NCBI GenBank assembly: GCA_046732465.1
Contig: JBKPND010000027.1
Location: forward strand, 1 to 21,845
Length of the DNA stretch: 21,845 nucleotides
Direction: 5' to 3'
Source: DASUPK01 sp046732465
Lineage (GTDB): Bacteria; Actinomycetota; Thermoleophilia; Solirubrobacterales; 70-9
Shown: positions 21,806 to 21,845 of the stretch, piece after piece
Position numbering within the stretch: the first letter of the stretch is position 1
Layout: every line of letters begins with the position of its first letter
Notes under the pieces: generated by a model
Database searches by the model: none
What the model was told of the DNA's origin: nothing
What the model saw: only the letters and a program-made list of their open reading frames with translations
Made by a program: the position numbers and the translations under genes

Positions 21806-21845
21806 GTGGTCGCCGCGGCGACCGTCGCCCCCGGAGAGGTGGCCG
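21806..21845 (+). CDS. possible start of a further gene, cut off by the window edge
   Basis: A GTG at 21806 opens a frame reading MVAAATVAPGEVA to the window end. It has a TACAAT eight bases upstream. Only 13 codons are visible and the product cannot be identified. The call rests on the promoter-like context and on the divergent arrangement with the aldolase gene. Confidence 0.35.
   Translation, partial: MVAAATVAPGEVA

Noticed and set aside
1..21845. CRISPR arrays, insertion sequences, integrases, toxin-antitoxin or phage genes
   Set aside because: No regularly spaced repeats, transposase or integrase motifs, or target-site duplications were seen; every open frame of substance is accounted for by the genes listed.

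Overview
This is a GC-rich chromosomal segment, most likely from an actinobacterium of the class Thermoleophilia (Solirubrobacterales-like). That placement is an inference from the nuo gene order and protein sequences, an F420-type oxidoreductase, actinobacterial-style -10 hexamers (TAGGAT, TAGGTT) and several apparently leaderless genes. No insertion sequence, prophage, integrase or CRISPR array was seen. Gene density is very high and no gene-free stretch exceeds about 170 bases.

Layout. (1) 1-4943, minus: a tightly overlapping nuoA-B-C-D-E-F operon for respiratory complex I; nuoF runs off the left edge. (2) 5078-5509, plus: a four-helix membrane protein divergent from nuoA. (3) 5506-7774: a DUF899 gene and a double VOC-domain gene (minus), divergent from an HxlR-type regulator carrying a C-terminal SCP2-like domain; a 20-bp inverted repeat lies between them. 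(4) 7836-8622: a two-helix membrane protein (plus) converging on a flavin reductase (minus). (5) 8692-11031, plus: lipoprotein cytochrome c, seryl-tRNA synthetase and an orphan NarL-type response regulator, closely packed. (6) 11057-12375: msrB (minus) and a thioesterase-like gene (plus). (7) 12336-15650: a membrane GGDEF/HD-GYP protein (minus) divergent from a secreted protein with an internal repeat (plus). (8) 15675-17704: tRNA-Ser(UGA) and an F420-type oxidoreductase (minus), then a sugar-lactone oxidase (plus). (9) 17670-21737, minus: a membrane PAS-PAS-GGDEF-EAL protein and a PLP-barrel amino acid deaminase/aldolase. A plus-strand gene may begin at 21806.

Themes. Energy metabolism and redox dominate: complex I, cytochrome c, flavin and F420 enzymes, MsrB and the lactone oxidase. 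Two bifunctional cyclic-di-GMP turnover proteins lie within 8 kb, and one of them diverges from the secreted repeat protein. The most notable sequence-level observations are a serS gene whose only good start is ACG, a recurring -10-like hexamer 6-12 nt before start codons (leaderless transcription), a 20-bp palindrome overlapping the HxlR promoter, and two copies of a hairpin element upstream of tRNA-Ser and the aldolase gene. I do not see a clearly new defence or mobile system.
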